Shown here: one piece after another, positions 53,820 to 64,000 of the stretch | Layout: the number at the start of each line of letters is the position of its first letter | Position numbering within the stretch: position 1 is the first letter of the stretch | DNA from: Podarcis raffonei | Lineage: Eukaryota; Chordata; Lepidosauria; Squamata; Lacertidae | Assembly: GCF_027172205.1 (NCBI RefSeq) | Contig: NC_070602.1 | Span: 51,169,520-51,233,519 of the forward strand | DNA: 64,000 nt | Direction: 5' to 3' | Notes under the pieces: generated by a model | Seen by the model: only the letters and a program-made list of their open reading frames with translations | Databases searched by the model: none | What the model was told of the DNA's origin: nothing | Made by a program: the position numbers and the translations under genes

Positions 53820-56800
53820 CTGCAAAAAGAAAACATGAAATGGAATATCAATTGGGAGCTGGGATTCTTCCACAGACCAGGCAAAGCAACAAGTTAGAGC
53901 TCAACACTGAGGCTACCAAGAGGACCTTATTCGACGCCTCTACTGCATCTGCAGAAAACAGTATTTGGAAAGAGGTAGATTCCATCATGGGAGCAGGGCT
54001 GGGACAGGAGAGTGCCAAAGCTCTGCCTAGTCAGGTTGTATGGGGTTCAATTCCAATCTGCCACCTCCGATGATGTGGACAGGCTGCTTGGACGAGTGAA
54101 ACCTACCACCTAACTCCTTGACCCTGGTCCATCCTGGCTCATCAAAGTGAACCGGGTAGGGCTGGGCAATGGGCCCTGTGGGGTGGTGAATGCTTCTCTC
54201 AGTGAGAGAGTCTTCCTGGACCCCCTTAAAGAAGCTGTCATTAAACCACTCCTTTAAACCCATCTATGGACCTGGCCATTATGGCTAATTATCACCCAGT
54301 CTCAGATCTTCCATTCCTGGGCATGGTGATTGAGCGGGTGGTCACTGAACAATTCCAGGCACATCTGGAGGATGTGGACCATTTGGATCCCTTCCAGTCG
54401 GGATTCAGGCCCCATCATGAGACTGAAACCACCCTGGTTGCACTGGTTGATGACCTCTGGTGGGCTAGAGACAGAGGTCAAAGCTGTTTCCTGGTTCTGC
54501 TGGATCTCTCAGCAACTTTTGATACCGCTGACCATGGTATCCTTCTGAACTGTCTAGGGGGGTTGGGAGCTGGGTGAAAAATGGCTGATCCCTGGCCACT
54601 AATGCTTCTACTGACATCTCCAGTACCCATCCGCAACTGACACACCCCTCTCTTAGATCCAGGTAGACTGGGATCTTTGTAAATAGCAGGAATTTTCAGG
54701 ATGTAGCCTGAAACTCACCCTACAGACTCTGCAAGTGGTTTGGTGGACTCCTCTGCAACAAAGACATGGCACGCAAATCTGTGGTCAGCTGGGTGCTTGG
54801 TGATGAACCCAAAATACCTGAAAGAGAAAACACAATACATGAGCTTGGGCTAAAGGCTGGGTCTCTTTTTAATACGATACAATATCTTTATTGTCATTGT
54901 CCTTTGCGGAACAATGAAATTAAAAAACTACATAAAACTACCGCAAAACTACATAAAACTACATAAAAACTACATAAAACTACATAAAAACTACATAAAA
55001 CATTCAAAAACCCTAAAAACTCTAAAACCCCATTTTAAAATACACTATACTCTGGTATCCTAGGCTAGGAATGAATTCTCTAACAAAGAAACAAGACCCA
55101 TTGGTTCCACTCTTCCTGCAGGTACAAAATATACCTCCCTGAAGAGAAAGCCGTTGGTTTTGCTTTGCATGTGTGGGCAAAAGCAGGAAGTGGGACAAAT
55201 ACTTTTCTTCCTGTGCAATTTGCATACCAGACAAAGCTGGTAAACAGCAGCTCACCTGGATCTCTAAAAATAAAGCTTGATTGAGAAGCCAAATTCACAG
55301 CGGTCTTCTGGCTTCTGTCTATCTATGTTGGTACCAAGTGGAGGATAAGTGTAGGCGATACAGTCTGATTAACAAGATCACAATGCTGTTATATGAAACT
55401 TCATGCCCCCCCACCTTTATCAAGCATATTGTTTAGTAGGGATTAAGAAGATTGCTATACAGGAACTTCCTATACAAGTTACACTTCAAAGCCCCAAACT
55501 GCCTAGGATACACTGCAGGATAGTGCAAGGAGGAAGAGCTGTGTGTCTCCTTTGCCATGAATTCATTTCGACCATCCACCATGACTTACTTGTTGTTCTT
55601 TGGGTGGTATCCACAGAATGAAATGTTCTTCAACTGGAAAAAGTGGCTACATTTATTCCCCTGCAGGACGGAGAAAGCAAGATGTTAGGCTTGGGTAAGA
55701 GTTAGGACCGTTGAGGAACCAGAGCCATTTATTGAAGGAAAGGGAAATTAAAATGTGTTCGGATCCCTCACCCTTGGGAGATCCAAGTCACAAATTAAAA
55801 GGACCTCATGCTGTGTTTTGGGGAAAGGATATTCCATTGTAAAACTCTAAACAGTTTATCTGTGCACTGCAAAAGCTTGTATGGTAGGAAGTACAGGGGA
55901 AATTCCAGGCAGGGCTGATGAAAAGGAAAATTAAGTCATGGGAGTCTTGCTGTACTGGCCTCAGAGTGAGTAGGGTCCCCAGACTCCTGATTTGTCCATT
56001 TTAAATTACTTATATCCTTAGCCGTTGTAGAACGAAAGTTAGGAAGGAAAACGTGCATAGACTATTTTGTGTGATATGATTCCCATCTTTTAGCAATTTT
56101 AGTCAATGAGTGAAGTCGCAGCTGTGATTGACAGGTGCTATGTTACACACACATCAGAGGAGACCCCAAAACAGCTCCAAAACAACCAAGGAAGTCCCTT
56201 CTCCAAACACTTGAGAAAAACATCAGCCAGGCCCAGTTTGAAGCCATTTTACTGTCTTCCTTGCTCTATGTGTGACTTTTTTCTAGATGGAGAAAGAACT
56301 GCCTAATTCATTCTGAAGGACCTTCCAGGTTCTTTTAAAAGCTTTTCTCTTCCTTTGGCTTTCCCTGGTAGAAATGGGATTGTTGACCAGAAACAATAAC
56401 TGAAAAATCCAGGATTTTAGTGTAGCTGTAATTGGGCAGTAGCATGTCTACCCAAAAGCAAAATTAGCAGATAGGACAGTAAGTCATTCCTGCTCTTTCT
56501 AACTCAGAATTAATTTCATGCAAGAAAAGAACTTTTTCCAATATTATGTGATTTTATTTTTTTAAAAATCCTGCTAATGCAAAATACATATCACAGGGGG
56601 GTACTGCAACTGAGAGAGCTATGTGGGTTACATCAACCCTGCAAAGTAGCCCTAGCGTGCTATATTCAGGCCTGCTAGGGAGGGGCTGAATAGCCTCTTG
56701 GTGCGTTGGTTTCTTCTGCCTTGGTTAGGGAAATGCAGTTGAGGGTGTTGTTAAGTGATTGTCAAGTGGATTAATTGCTTTTTCAACCAAAGGGTGGGGG

Positions 56801-59800
56801 AAATAGGAGAATTATTGGAAGCAGCTTGTTATTCCCAGTATGATAATCAACAGTTACTTACTGTTGGTCAAGAAAAAGAAAAGGGTGTCTGTTTGTCCTG
56901 TGCTAATAACACTGTTTTAGTTGTTAAGGAATAAAAATAATAACTAATCACAGCAAATGCTGCTAGAATACACTGCATTCAATCTTGAATTCATCCAGCC
57001 ATGAGCACTTAAACCTCAGTCGCTGTATTTCTTATACCACTTTTGGTACACACCCTCCCCTACCATCTGAAATATCGTGTCTGGTCTTGAAATGAATATA
57101 GTAATGCCAACCTAAGATCAATTGATGAAGCATAACGTAACAGGTTAACAACTCAGGGAACAGGAGTTTATTGCACGGTTTAGGGTTGGTACTGGAGGAC
57201 AGCAATGCCCTTGTGCCTTTAACAGCTGTGTGGCAGGCAGATATTTAACAGGTTAAACCTTTTCTAGTATGGAAACATAAATACAGAGCAAGCTTCCTCC
57301 GCTGACATTCTGCCTCTCAGACATATTATTACTGATGTGCAGCTCCTTATCTATTTTTGGACTCTTCATCCCACTCACAAAAGATTATATAAATTTCCGT
57401 ATGACACAAAGCATATGCAAATCTGTATCCTCTTTTGTGAGTGGGGCAGAGGGTCTAATCCACATACAAGTGTCCTGGGTCCAGAAAACCCTGTTGGCAT
57501 CACTAGTTCCAGATCATAAGCTTCTTACTCTCTCCTAAAGGGTCTTATGCAGGAATACGAAAGCGGGGATTTCAGGTTCAGGATTATAGGAAGGCTGCAG
57601 CAGTATCAGAGTCAAGCAATATTCTTGTACCAGCTACAAAACGTCCCAGCCTTTACATTGTGTGTCATTTAACCTTCAATAAAGGAAAGGTCTTGATTCT
57701 GTTACAATCATTTCATGAGATAGAATTGAATGGATTCTACTTTAGCTTCAGTGCACAAAATAATGGGACAGTTGGTTACACACATTTGAAAAATAGTAAT
57801 ACATTCAAACAAATGTTTTGTTCAAGCAAAATAAATTGAAGCCAGCTGTGTTGATTAAACACAGCCCAAGCTCAGATAATTAATTAACACGCTATCATAT
57901 ACCGGTATATTTCTCCCAGTCTTTCTGCTTTCAGGTCCACTGCCCTTGATTGACTCTAGTAGGGCATTTCCATTGTGAACAGAATGCACTTTCTGAATGG
58001 CTTTGCTCCTTCCTCTTGAAAGCTCCATGTGAGCTACTTATGCAGAGAGGCTTTACTGCACAGATCCACAGGACACCGGTTAAAATAGTAGCAGACGGGT
58101 TTAGCAATGCTTCATAGATTATTAGAGCAGCTTAGCAAACAGACCTTCCAGTGCATTAATATACCTACAGCCTGGGAGCATGTACTTTTGCATCTGGACT
58201 TCAGGGCATGAATATGACTCTGCCCTGTTATCCAATCCCCAATAGACTCCTTCAGGAAAAGACAGGAGGCACCGCCAGCCAGGACATATGCAAATCGCTC
58301 TCGTTTGCATGCTCTCTTTTGTTTATTGGCCAAGGGGTAGCACTGAGCTGCTGCTGGAAGATGTAATAATAATGAGGCACAGAGAGCACAGAACCCAGGA
58401 ACAGTGCTGGCAGCAGAGCTACACATGTGGTCAAGCCTACCTTGCTGGGATCCTTAGAGTCATCGCCTTTCACAGCAATCTTGACTCCTCTCATGCTGAT
58501 CTCCAGGACGCAGCTGGAGGGCGGGTTAAAGTGCACGGTGAGGCGGCGAGTAGTGGCAATCTGTGCCAAAACAGAAAATTTGCACCAGCTGTCACACAAA
58601 CTATCTGGAGTTTCTGGTGACGCTGTTCTTCTCACGGAAAATATCACCCCCCCCTCCATTTGATATAAAACTGGGGTCCCCATTCCTCCTCCCAGGTTGG
58701 CAGTTTCAAGAAACATTGACTTCAAAGTACCTGAAACCAGAAGATGGGTGATCTGTTTTGGGAGTGGGAGGAGACAAGGGTTGAAGGTAGACATAATGTC
58801 CCAAGATTGCTGTATATATAGCCATACATATACATACACACCCACACTCCACATTAATATATGTTAAATTCATTCTTCACATTATTTAAAAATTGCAAAG
58901 TATTAACATCAGTTGCAGAACTGCTATATGGACGGCGAATAAGGAGTGGCATCGGTGATATCACTGGCATTGGTCAATAAGCAACCTCCACAGGTATCTT
59001 TCCCACATCAAATACCAAGAGAACTGCTTTTTTTTGAAGCTTAGCTGGGAAACAACAACAAGAAGAAGAGGAGTTTGGATTTGATATCCCACTTTATCAC
59101 TACCCGAAGGTGTCTCAAAGTGGCTAACATTCTTCTTTCCCTTCCTCCCCCACAACAAACACTCTGTGAGGTGAGTGGGGCTGAGAGACTTCAAAGAAGT
59201 GTGACTAGCCCAAGGTCACCCAGCAGCTGCATGTGGAGGAGCGGAGACGCGAACCCGGTTCACCAGATTACGAGTCTACCGCTCTTAACCACTACGCCAT
59301 ACTATACTAAGTGTGTTAATATTTATAACCCATGATAGCTTTTGGTGGAGTGCAGGAGTGCGTTCCCTGATACCACCTGGATAGTGCTTTAAGTGTTGTG
59401 GAGGAGGCCCTGCTCATGGTTCTGCCAATGAGCATGGCTTGTCTGGCTATGAAATGAGCAGGACCTTCTCTGTGGCTGCACCTCAGTTCTGGAATTCCCA
59501 CTCAATCAAGTTATTGCACTTGTCCCCAACACTGACATCCTTTCTCCGACAGTTAGAAGCACACCGGCTTATTCATGCCTTTGGTGAAGGGCGAAGAGGG
59601 TATGGATGTCTCATTAATCTTCTCTGCTGCATTAGGTATGGTGTTTGGTATTTCAACTTTTTTAATTGATACATTATTTTACACTGATTCTGTTGTTTTA
59701 TGATGTGGTTTTATTGTTGCAAGCTGCTCTGGGCTCCGTAGGGAGGAAGATAACAACAGCAACAAATGATGAGCAGTGTGTTTTCAAACTTGCCTACTGC

Positions 59801-61744
59801 TTAATTCCTTCTATGTTTTAGCTCTCGTTCCCCCACTTCCATCTGAACTAGTATGGCGTTATCAAGGAATCTTGATAAAAGATTCCAGAAAGCACACATA
59901 ACTTTCAGATGTTGCTAATGTACAGGATGAGGGTGAACCAATGGAAGCTTTATCCATTCAGGATGGACTTGCATATAGTGGGCAGCGTAAATGCCAGCAG
60001 AGTGACAAAAAGCCAATTCAGAATGAAGTTACCCCAGAAAGACATAAAGCCTATTCAGAATGAGGTTACCCCAGAAAGAGCAGGTTTGCAAAGTAGAGTG
60101 TGTGCCTCTTTAATCTAGGCCTCCTCCTGGGCTTTATGTCCAAAGCGGTGGTCCAACTCTATGTCCAACTGCACCCCTTGCTAGAAGATAGAGATCTGGT
60201 CACTGTGGTGCCATGCCTTGGCACCCTCCCACCTAGACAGCTGCAACATACTCTCCACGTGGCTGCTCCTAAAGGTTATTCAGAAGATGCAACTGGTCTA
60301 GAATGCAAACACCAGACTGATTTCTACCAACAGCCATGGGGAGCAGATAATACCAATCCTATGTGAGCTCCAACGGCTGCCAGCTGGTTCCAGGCCAAGA
60401 TGCTGGTATGGACATCTTAATGTCACTCACAGCCTGGGCCCAGAATATCTATGGGGACCATCTGCATATGTATATTGTCCTCCCTAAAGATACAATGCAG
60501 CTAATCTCCTGGTGGTTCTATTTTCTATTGAATTGGTAGCCACCACAAAAGTGCTTTCTGGCTGGAGGCCCATAGACTGCAGAACCAATTGCCTACAGAG
60601 ATCTTCCAGATTCAGGACTTTGCCTTTTTAAGTAGGCACTAAAAGCAAGTTTATTTACCCAAGAAGCTTTTTATGGTTAATGTGCCAATTTGGTACAGTA
60701 ACTTAACACACCCACACACCACCTTCCGATAGTTTTCTTGGCATTTTAATCGTATGTTGGTTTGATCTTCTCTGCCTTGAGAATAGTTGTATTTTCAATA
60801 GTTGCATTGAAAGGCACAATATACATTTTCTAAACAAAATAACATCACATTTTCCCTTCCTCCAAAGAAAATATCCCATGGGAAAACCATGGCTTAGCAG
60901 GGATGGGCAGGGACAGTACCTTCTGCATAGCTGCGCACAGCACATCATTGCCTTTATGATATGGAACCTGGACTGAGCCGAGAAACTTCACCCGGTACTG
61001 GTCCACCCAATCGCTACTCTTGCTTGAATCTGAAAATCAAAAATTCAAGGTAGGTGAGAAGAATCCGATTCACATAGATATCCTACATGGCGTAAAGTTA
61101 GGAGGGAACAGACTTCTGGTTGCTCTAACTACTGACATAGATGTCAGGGATGGGACACAAGTCGTGAACATCTACACTCCTTCATATGAATGATAATTTG
61201 TACACCAGCTTTGTCCTTTCCCCTTCCACTTTGAAGAGTGTCTGAAGTGTCAGCATTTTCTCAGGAAAAGTCCTGGTTTACAAGACAGCTCTGAGCCAGG
61301 ACTGAAGTGCACAAGCACAGAGCAGAAATGGGTACAAGCGGCCAGATATGTGTGGGTAGCAGAACATTGAAGTGTTGGTGCTGACCTTTAAAGCCCTAAA
61401 CGGCCTCGGTCCAGTATATCTGAAGGAGCGTCTCCTCCCCCATCGTTCTGCCTGGACACTGAGGTCCAGCTCCGAGGGCCTTCTGGCGGTACCCTCACTG
61501 CGAGAGGCCAAGTTACAGGGAACCAGGCAGAGGGCCTTCTCGGTAGTGGCGCCCGCCCTGTGGAACGCCCTCCCATTAGATGTCAAAGCGACAAACAACT
61601 ACCTGACATACAGAAGACATCTGAAGGCAGCCCTGTTCAGGGAAGTTTTTAATATGTGACATTTTAGTGTATTTTTCATCTTTGTTGGAAGTCGCCCAGA
61701 GTGGCTGGGGAAACCCAGCCAGATGGGCGGGGTACAAATAATAA

Positions 61745-61784
<40 letters not shown>

Positions 61785-63180
61785 GGTTAAGTACCTGTCA
61801 TATGATCTGGATCCTTGGTGACCTCAATTGCGTAGTAAGCAGGGAAGATGCCCCGGTCCCCGGTCCTCATATTATAAGCCTCATACCAATAGTCTTCAGC
61901 CTGAACCTCCACCAGCAGAGGGTCATCGACCTCCAATTCCAGTTCATCTTCATGACGAGGCACAAACCTGAGGAGAAAACCATGCAACTTATCTAACCAA
62001 AGCTCTGAAGATACAAGCCCATTGTAAGGTTCAAGAAAGAGACCTGCTAAAAATTATGTATTGGGGTCAAAACTAGACAAAAGGTGCCTGCATGTTGGCA
62101 CAGATGTTATTTCTCTAGGCTTGGCTTAGCAAATAACTTCTCACATGAGTGCTGCCACCTCAGAGGAGCTGCTCATGGAAGACTGAAGGAGCTACTTCTC
62201 CATAGTTAACTCCCTCCCCCCGCAAAAGTATCTACTTCAAACTGCCATATGCTGTTCCTCAGCTGCTACCCCACTGAAGACGCCATAATGAATGTGCAAT
62301 GTTAGCTGGCCGTATCCTAAGCTAGCCACACAATCCTAGGGTACAGAACAAGGTTAGAACTCCATCTTGTTGCTAAGCAGCTACCTCATGTATGTGAAAA
62401 CTTGACATGCAGGCCATGTTTCTGGAACAAGTAGCCCATGCCAAGAACCACAAGTTAAGGGAAGGGTCGTTACAAACTACCTACCTAGAATATTTCAAGA
62501 ATCGTCAAACTTTTCTTTTGGTTTATGCCTGGTTGGAGCTATTGGTGAGAAAGGCTCAATAAATCTAAGGAATAATCAATTCTTTGATATAACCAAGGGA
62601 ATGAATGTTAGAGGAGCTGTGTTTATTCTCTGGATTCAGCTTTGCAATGATGAGGGCCACTGTGAGGAAGACTTCTTGGTGACTCAACCAGGCATAATGG
62701 ATTTTGGGTATTGGTCCAGTCCAGTAACTTTCAAAGCCTAACATTATGAATGGAGTTTTGTGTGCTTTTGGCAACTCTTTTGCACCCTATCAAGCTAACA
62801 GGGATATGTTATTTGCATACGTAAGCTCTGAAAAACAATTTCTCCCCTGGCTTAACAAATCCTCACAACCAGTGTCCAATATAGGCAACCCTGGATGTTT
62901 AATTGAAAACCTTCCATGGGTGAGAACCCAGTTCCAAGTATGTTTTTCTATCTGTACCACAAGCTGAGATCCATAGATCAAGGCCACTGAAGACACCTTA
63001 TGCCTTAGATGACATCTCTGCAATTCAGGTGGTCACAGGTTGGAAAACACCACTGTTTGGGTGGATGGGAGGATTCTGGGGCAAAAGGTTTTATCTGCAC
63101 TCACCTGAAGACTGCTCGGTGTGTCTGCTCTTGCTCTTCCCCATTGATAATACAAGAGAAGAGACCAAATGATTCAGCAC
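53747..63180 (-). CDS. MAPK8IP1: MAPK8IP1 (JIP1) C-terminal part: SH3 and PTB domains, seven exons
   Basis: JIP1 is a cytoplasmic scaffold that assembles MLK-MKK7-JNK modules and links cargo such as APP to kinesin-1. Seven exons in phase on the minus strand (63180-63105, 61967-61795, 61029-60920, 58560-58441, 55660-55590, 54817-54719, 53819-53747) encode 240 residues. The SH3 domain runs from [20 protein letters not shown] through [40 protein letters not shown] and AYYAIEVTK. The PTB/PID domain runs from [20 protein letters not shown] through [40 protein letters not shown] and [20 protein letters not shown]. The protein ends [12 protein letters not shown], whose last residues bind kinesin light chain. 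It is very close to human JIP1 over its whole length. The JNK-binding N-terminal part lies outside the window. Confidence 0.97.
53890..54578 (+). mobile_element. Older L2-like LINE fragment in the last MAPK8IP1 intron
   Basis: Frames broken by indels show [17 protein letters not shown], then [20 protein letters not shown] and [18 protein letters not shown], equivalent to the 21880 element. It is antisense to MAPK8IP1 and more diverged than the copies at 21880 and 61370. Confidence 0.9.
54719..54817 (-). CDS. MAPK8IP1: MAPK8IP1 exon, PTB domain C-terminal part
   Basis: Encodes [20 protein letters not shown] and [12 protein letters not shown] with split codons at both ends. Acceptor 'ctctttcag', donor GTGAGT. 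Confidence 0.96.
54860..55030. repeat. LINE-type 3' end with tandem 'actacataaa' repeats
   Basis: 'tatctttattgtcattgtcc' and 'gcggaacaatgaaatt' look like the reversed 3' end of a dispersed non-LTR element. It is followed by about nine copies of an 'actacataaa(a)' unit at 54926..55000. Confidence 0.6.
55590..55660 (-). CDS. MAPK8IP1: MAPK8IP1 exon, PTB domain middle part
   Basis: Encodes [20 protein letters not shown] and KNN plus two bases of Lys. Acceptor 'tcctgcag', donor GTAAGT. Confidence 0.96.
55661..58440. other. MAPK8IP1 intron, mostly unique
   Basis: About 2.8 kb in which no repeat family was recognised. A 14-bp perfect inverted repeat lies at 57371..57444. Confidence 0.5.
57371..57444. 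repeat. Perfect 14-bp inverted repeat with 46-bp loop
   Basis: 'ccactcacaaaaga' (57371..57384) and 'tcttttgtgagtgg' (57431..57444) are exact reverse complements. The loop contains a TATA-like 'ttatataaat' and an octamer 'atgcaaat'. It may be a remnant of a short transposon or a regulatory hairpin. Confidence 0.75.
58441..58560 (-). CDS. MAPK8IP1: MAPK8IP1 exon, PTB domain N-terminal part
   Basis: Forty whole codons: [40 protein letters not shown]. Acceptor 'tttggcacag', donor GTAGGC. Human has SQEAKGNK where this exon ends SKDPSK and the next begins GNK. Confidence 0.97.
59049..59305 (-). mobile_element. Full-length tRNA-derived SINE with (AAG/CTT)n tail
   Basis: On the minus strand the head reads 'tagtggttaagagcggtaga', then 'accgggttcgcgtctccgc' (B box). 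The body contains 'gctgggtgaccttgggctag' and 'ccactttgagacaccttcgg', and the tail is (CTT)n near 59052..59070. It is a different family from that at 25804. Confidence 0.88.
59330..59770 (+). mobile_element. Decayed L2-like LINE 3' end
   Basis: The frame fragment [20 protein letters not shown] parallels [18 protein letters not shown] of the young L2-like element. It ends 'gctgctctgggctccgtagg' with an A/C-rich tail near 59750. Confidence 0.6.
60120..60680 (+). mobile_element. Decayed L2-like LINE 3' region
   Basis: 'gcaacatactctccacgtgg', 'cagaagatgcaactggtcta' and 'ccaacggctgccagctggtt' have the order of the L2-type stretch DYCNAL..LQNAAARL..LHWLPV, but with many breaks. Confidence 0.5.
60920..61029 (-). 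CDS. MAPK8IP1: MAPK8IP1 exon joining SH3 and PTB domains
   Basis: Encodes (D)[36 protein letters not shown]. Acceptor 'attttcag', donor GTACTG (weak at +5). Confidence 0.96.
61370..61781 (+). mobile_element. L2-like LINE 3' end beside the MAPK8IP1 SH3 exon
   Basis: The open frame to the stop at 61659 encodes the last 95 residues ([50 protein letters not shown]), nearly the same as the element at 21880. The 3' UTR ends 'atgggcggggtacaaataat' and (ATT)n at about 61745..61781. It is antisense to MAPK8IP1. Confidence 0.95.
61795..61967 (-). CDS. MAPK8IP1: MAPK8IP1 SH3 exon
   Basis: Encodes [57 protein letters not shown], with split codons at both ends. Acceptor 'tttctcctcag', donor GTACTT (61794..61789). 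A Met-initiated reading from 61987 is only intron sequence. Confidence 0.97.
63105..63180 (-). CDS. MAPK8IP1: MAPK8IP1 exon, start of SH3 domain
   Basis: Encodes [24 protein letters not shown] and two bases of Arg. Acceptor 'catttccag', donor GTGAGT. It is the most 5' exon of the gene visible here. Confidence 0.95.
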
Positions 63181-64000
63181 CTGGAAATGAAGTGGGGGAA
63201 AATACTATAGGCACCTAATAACTCTCATCTTCAAGCAATGAAGTCAACTGTTTTCTGGAACCTGTTTTACCAAATCAGAAGTGCCCAACAATCATCTTAA
63301 CTGCACAGCTTCCTAATTTCAATTGGTGAGCGAAGATTCTCTGTGAGGAGTGGGAATTCTATGCATGAGTAGCTGCTCTCATGTAGGTATCCTCAATGGG
63401 ACAATGTGATACAGAGAGGAATAACCTGACCAATGATAACATTCTGGGTGGGTGTGTTTCATTGTTGTAAGTTCTGACAGGAGCCACTATTTCACAGCAT
63501 ATCCAGTTGGGAGAACAACATGGTGTTGTGCTTTCAATAAAGTTAGCCAAAGCTTTACCCTGCCAGCCTCACCACACTTCCTGCAAATGTGACGAAATTG
63601 ATGGGTTCCAAAACTCAGCATAATGTAAACCTCAATTCAATATAATGTAAGATAAAATGGAGGCAACAACATGTGACAGTAGCCCAAGGATTTCCTGCAG
63701 ATATCCACTAGAGAAAAAGCCAGTCAAAAAGGTCTAGCATATTTTGACCTCTTAATGAGCATCTACATGAAAACAACCAATTGACTGAGCTGGTAGCTTC
63801 TTATGGAGCAGATAAAAGGACTGGAAACATACTCCTTTTCCTTCAGTGTTTCCTTCAGAGGTGATATGAGGAACAGATTGTTCCCCAGAGTGTGTAGATT
63901 CCTCTCCCTGTCATCTCTGGTAAACAGATTTTTCGGGGAGTTGAAGTGTTTCTAAAACCCTGCTGGCCAAAGGTGATAGTGGGACAAAAGAAACATGTAT
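63181..64000. other. MAPK8IP1 intron, nothing recognised
   Basis: No further JIP1 exon was found before the right edge, so the next exon lies beyond the window. Confidence 0.5.

Noticed and set aside
57895-57912. Palindrome 'tataccggtata'
   Set aside because: Short palindromes of this length are expected by chance in a window of this size.
58252-58854. 200-codon minus-strand frame as one large MAPK8IP1 exon
   Set aside because: Only 58441..58560 is conserved and bounded by splice sites. The rest is intron that happens to be open.

Overview
The window looks like nuclear DNA of a squamate reptile (probably a lizard). The evidence is the mixture of repeats: recent L1, L2-like and CR1 LINEs side by side, tRNA-derived SINEs with the tail GGGTCCCTTTACCTTT, SINEs with a CR1-type tail, and several families of palindromic MITEs. 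The host genes are ordinary vertebrate genes with short exons and repeat-filled introns. The species itself cannot be named from this sequence.

Three host genes are supported. PEX16 (+, 28813..44482) is complete: 11 coding exons join without a phase error into a 344-residue protein that ends YFYNWG. FREY1 (the C11orf94 homologue, +) is partial: a middle exon at 48824..48900 and the last exon at 50909..51045 are clear, but the signal-peptide exon was not found. MAPK8IP1/JIP1 (-) is present as its last seven coding exons (63180 down to 53747), which carry the whole SH3 and PTB domains and the C-terminal kinesin-binding tail; its 5' part lies beyond the right edge. The order PEX16-FREY1-MAPK8IP1, with these orientations, matches human 11p11.2. 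FREY1 and MAPK8IP1 converge tail to tail at about 51.6-52.6 kb. PEX16 starts in a CpG island (about 27.77-29.12 kb) with ETS- and NRF1-like motifs. By human synteny LARGE2 would be expected on the minus strand to the left, but no LARGE2 exon was recognised.

1-27.7 kb holds no recognised host gene. It contains a young L1 with an internal inversion and perfect 16-bp target-site duplications (1937-5222), a second 5'-truncated L1 (8829-9681), an L1-related element that seems to carry only ORF1 (13337-15379), a solo-LTR-like fossil, a young L2-like LINE with a 670-codon open frame nested in an older LINE (20.8-24.04 kb), and several SINEs and MITEs.

27.7-44.9 kb is PEX16. Its intron 3 holds a nearly full-length antisense CR1 (33896-37942) joined to part of a MITE. 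A 227-bp piece of that CR1/MITE junction occurs again, 99% identical and in the same direction, on the other side of PEX16 exon 4. A third L1 sits about 120 bp upstream of the last exon.

44.9-64 kb carries FREY1 and MAPK8IP1 among hAT-like MITEs and decayed LINE pieces. One L2-like insertion ends only 13 bp from the 5' splice site of the MAPK8IP1 SH3 exon. No tRNA, rRNA, CRISPR or prokaryote-type system is present. The main points of interest are gene structure (a probable GC-AG intron in FREY1) and repeat biology.
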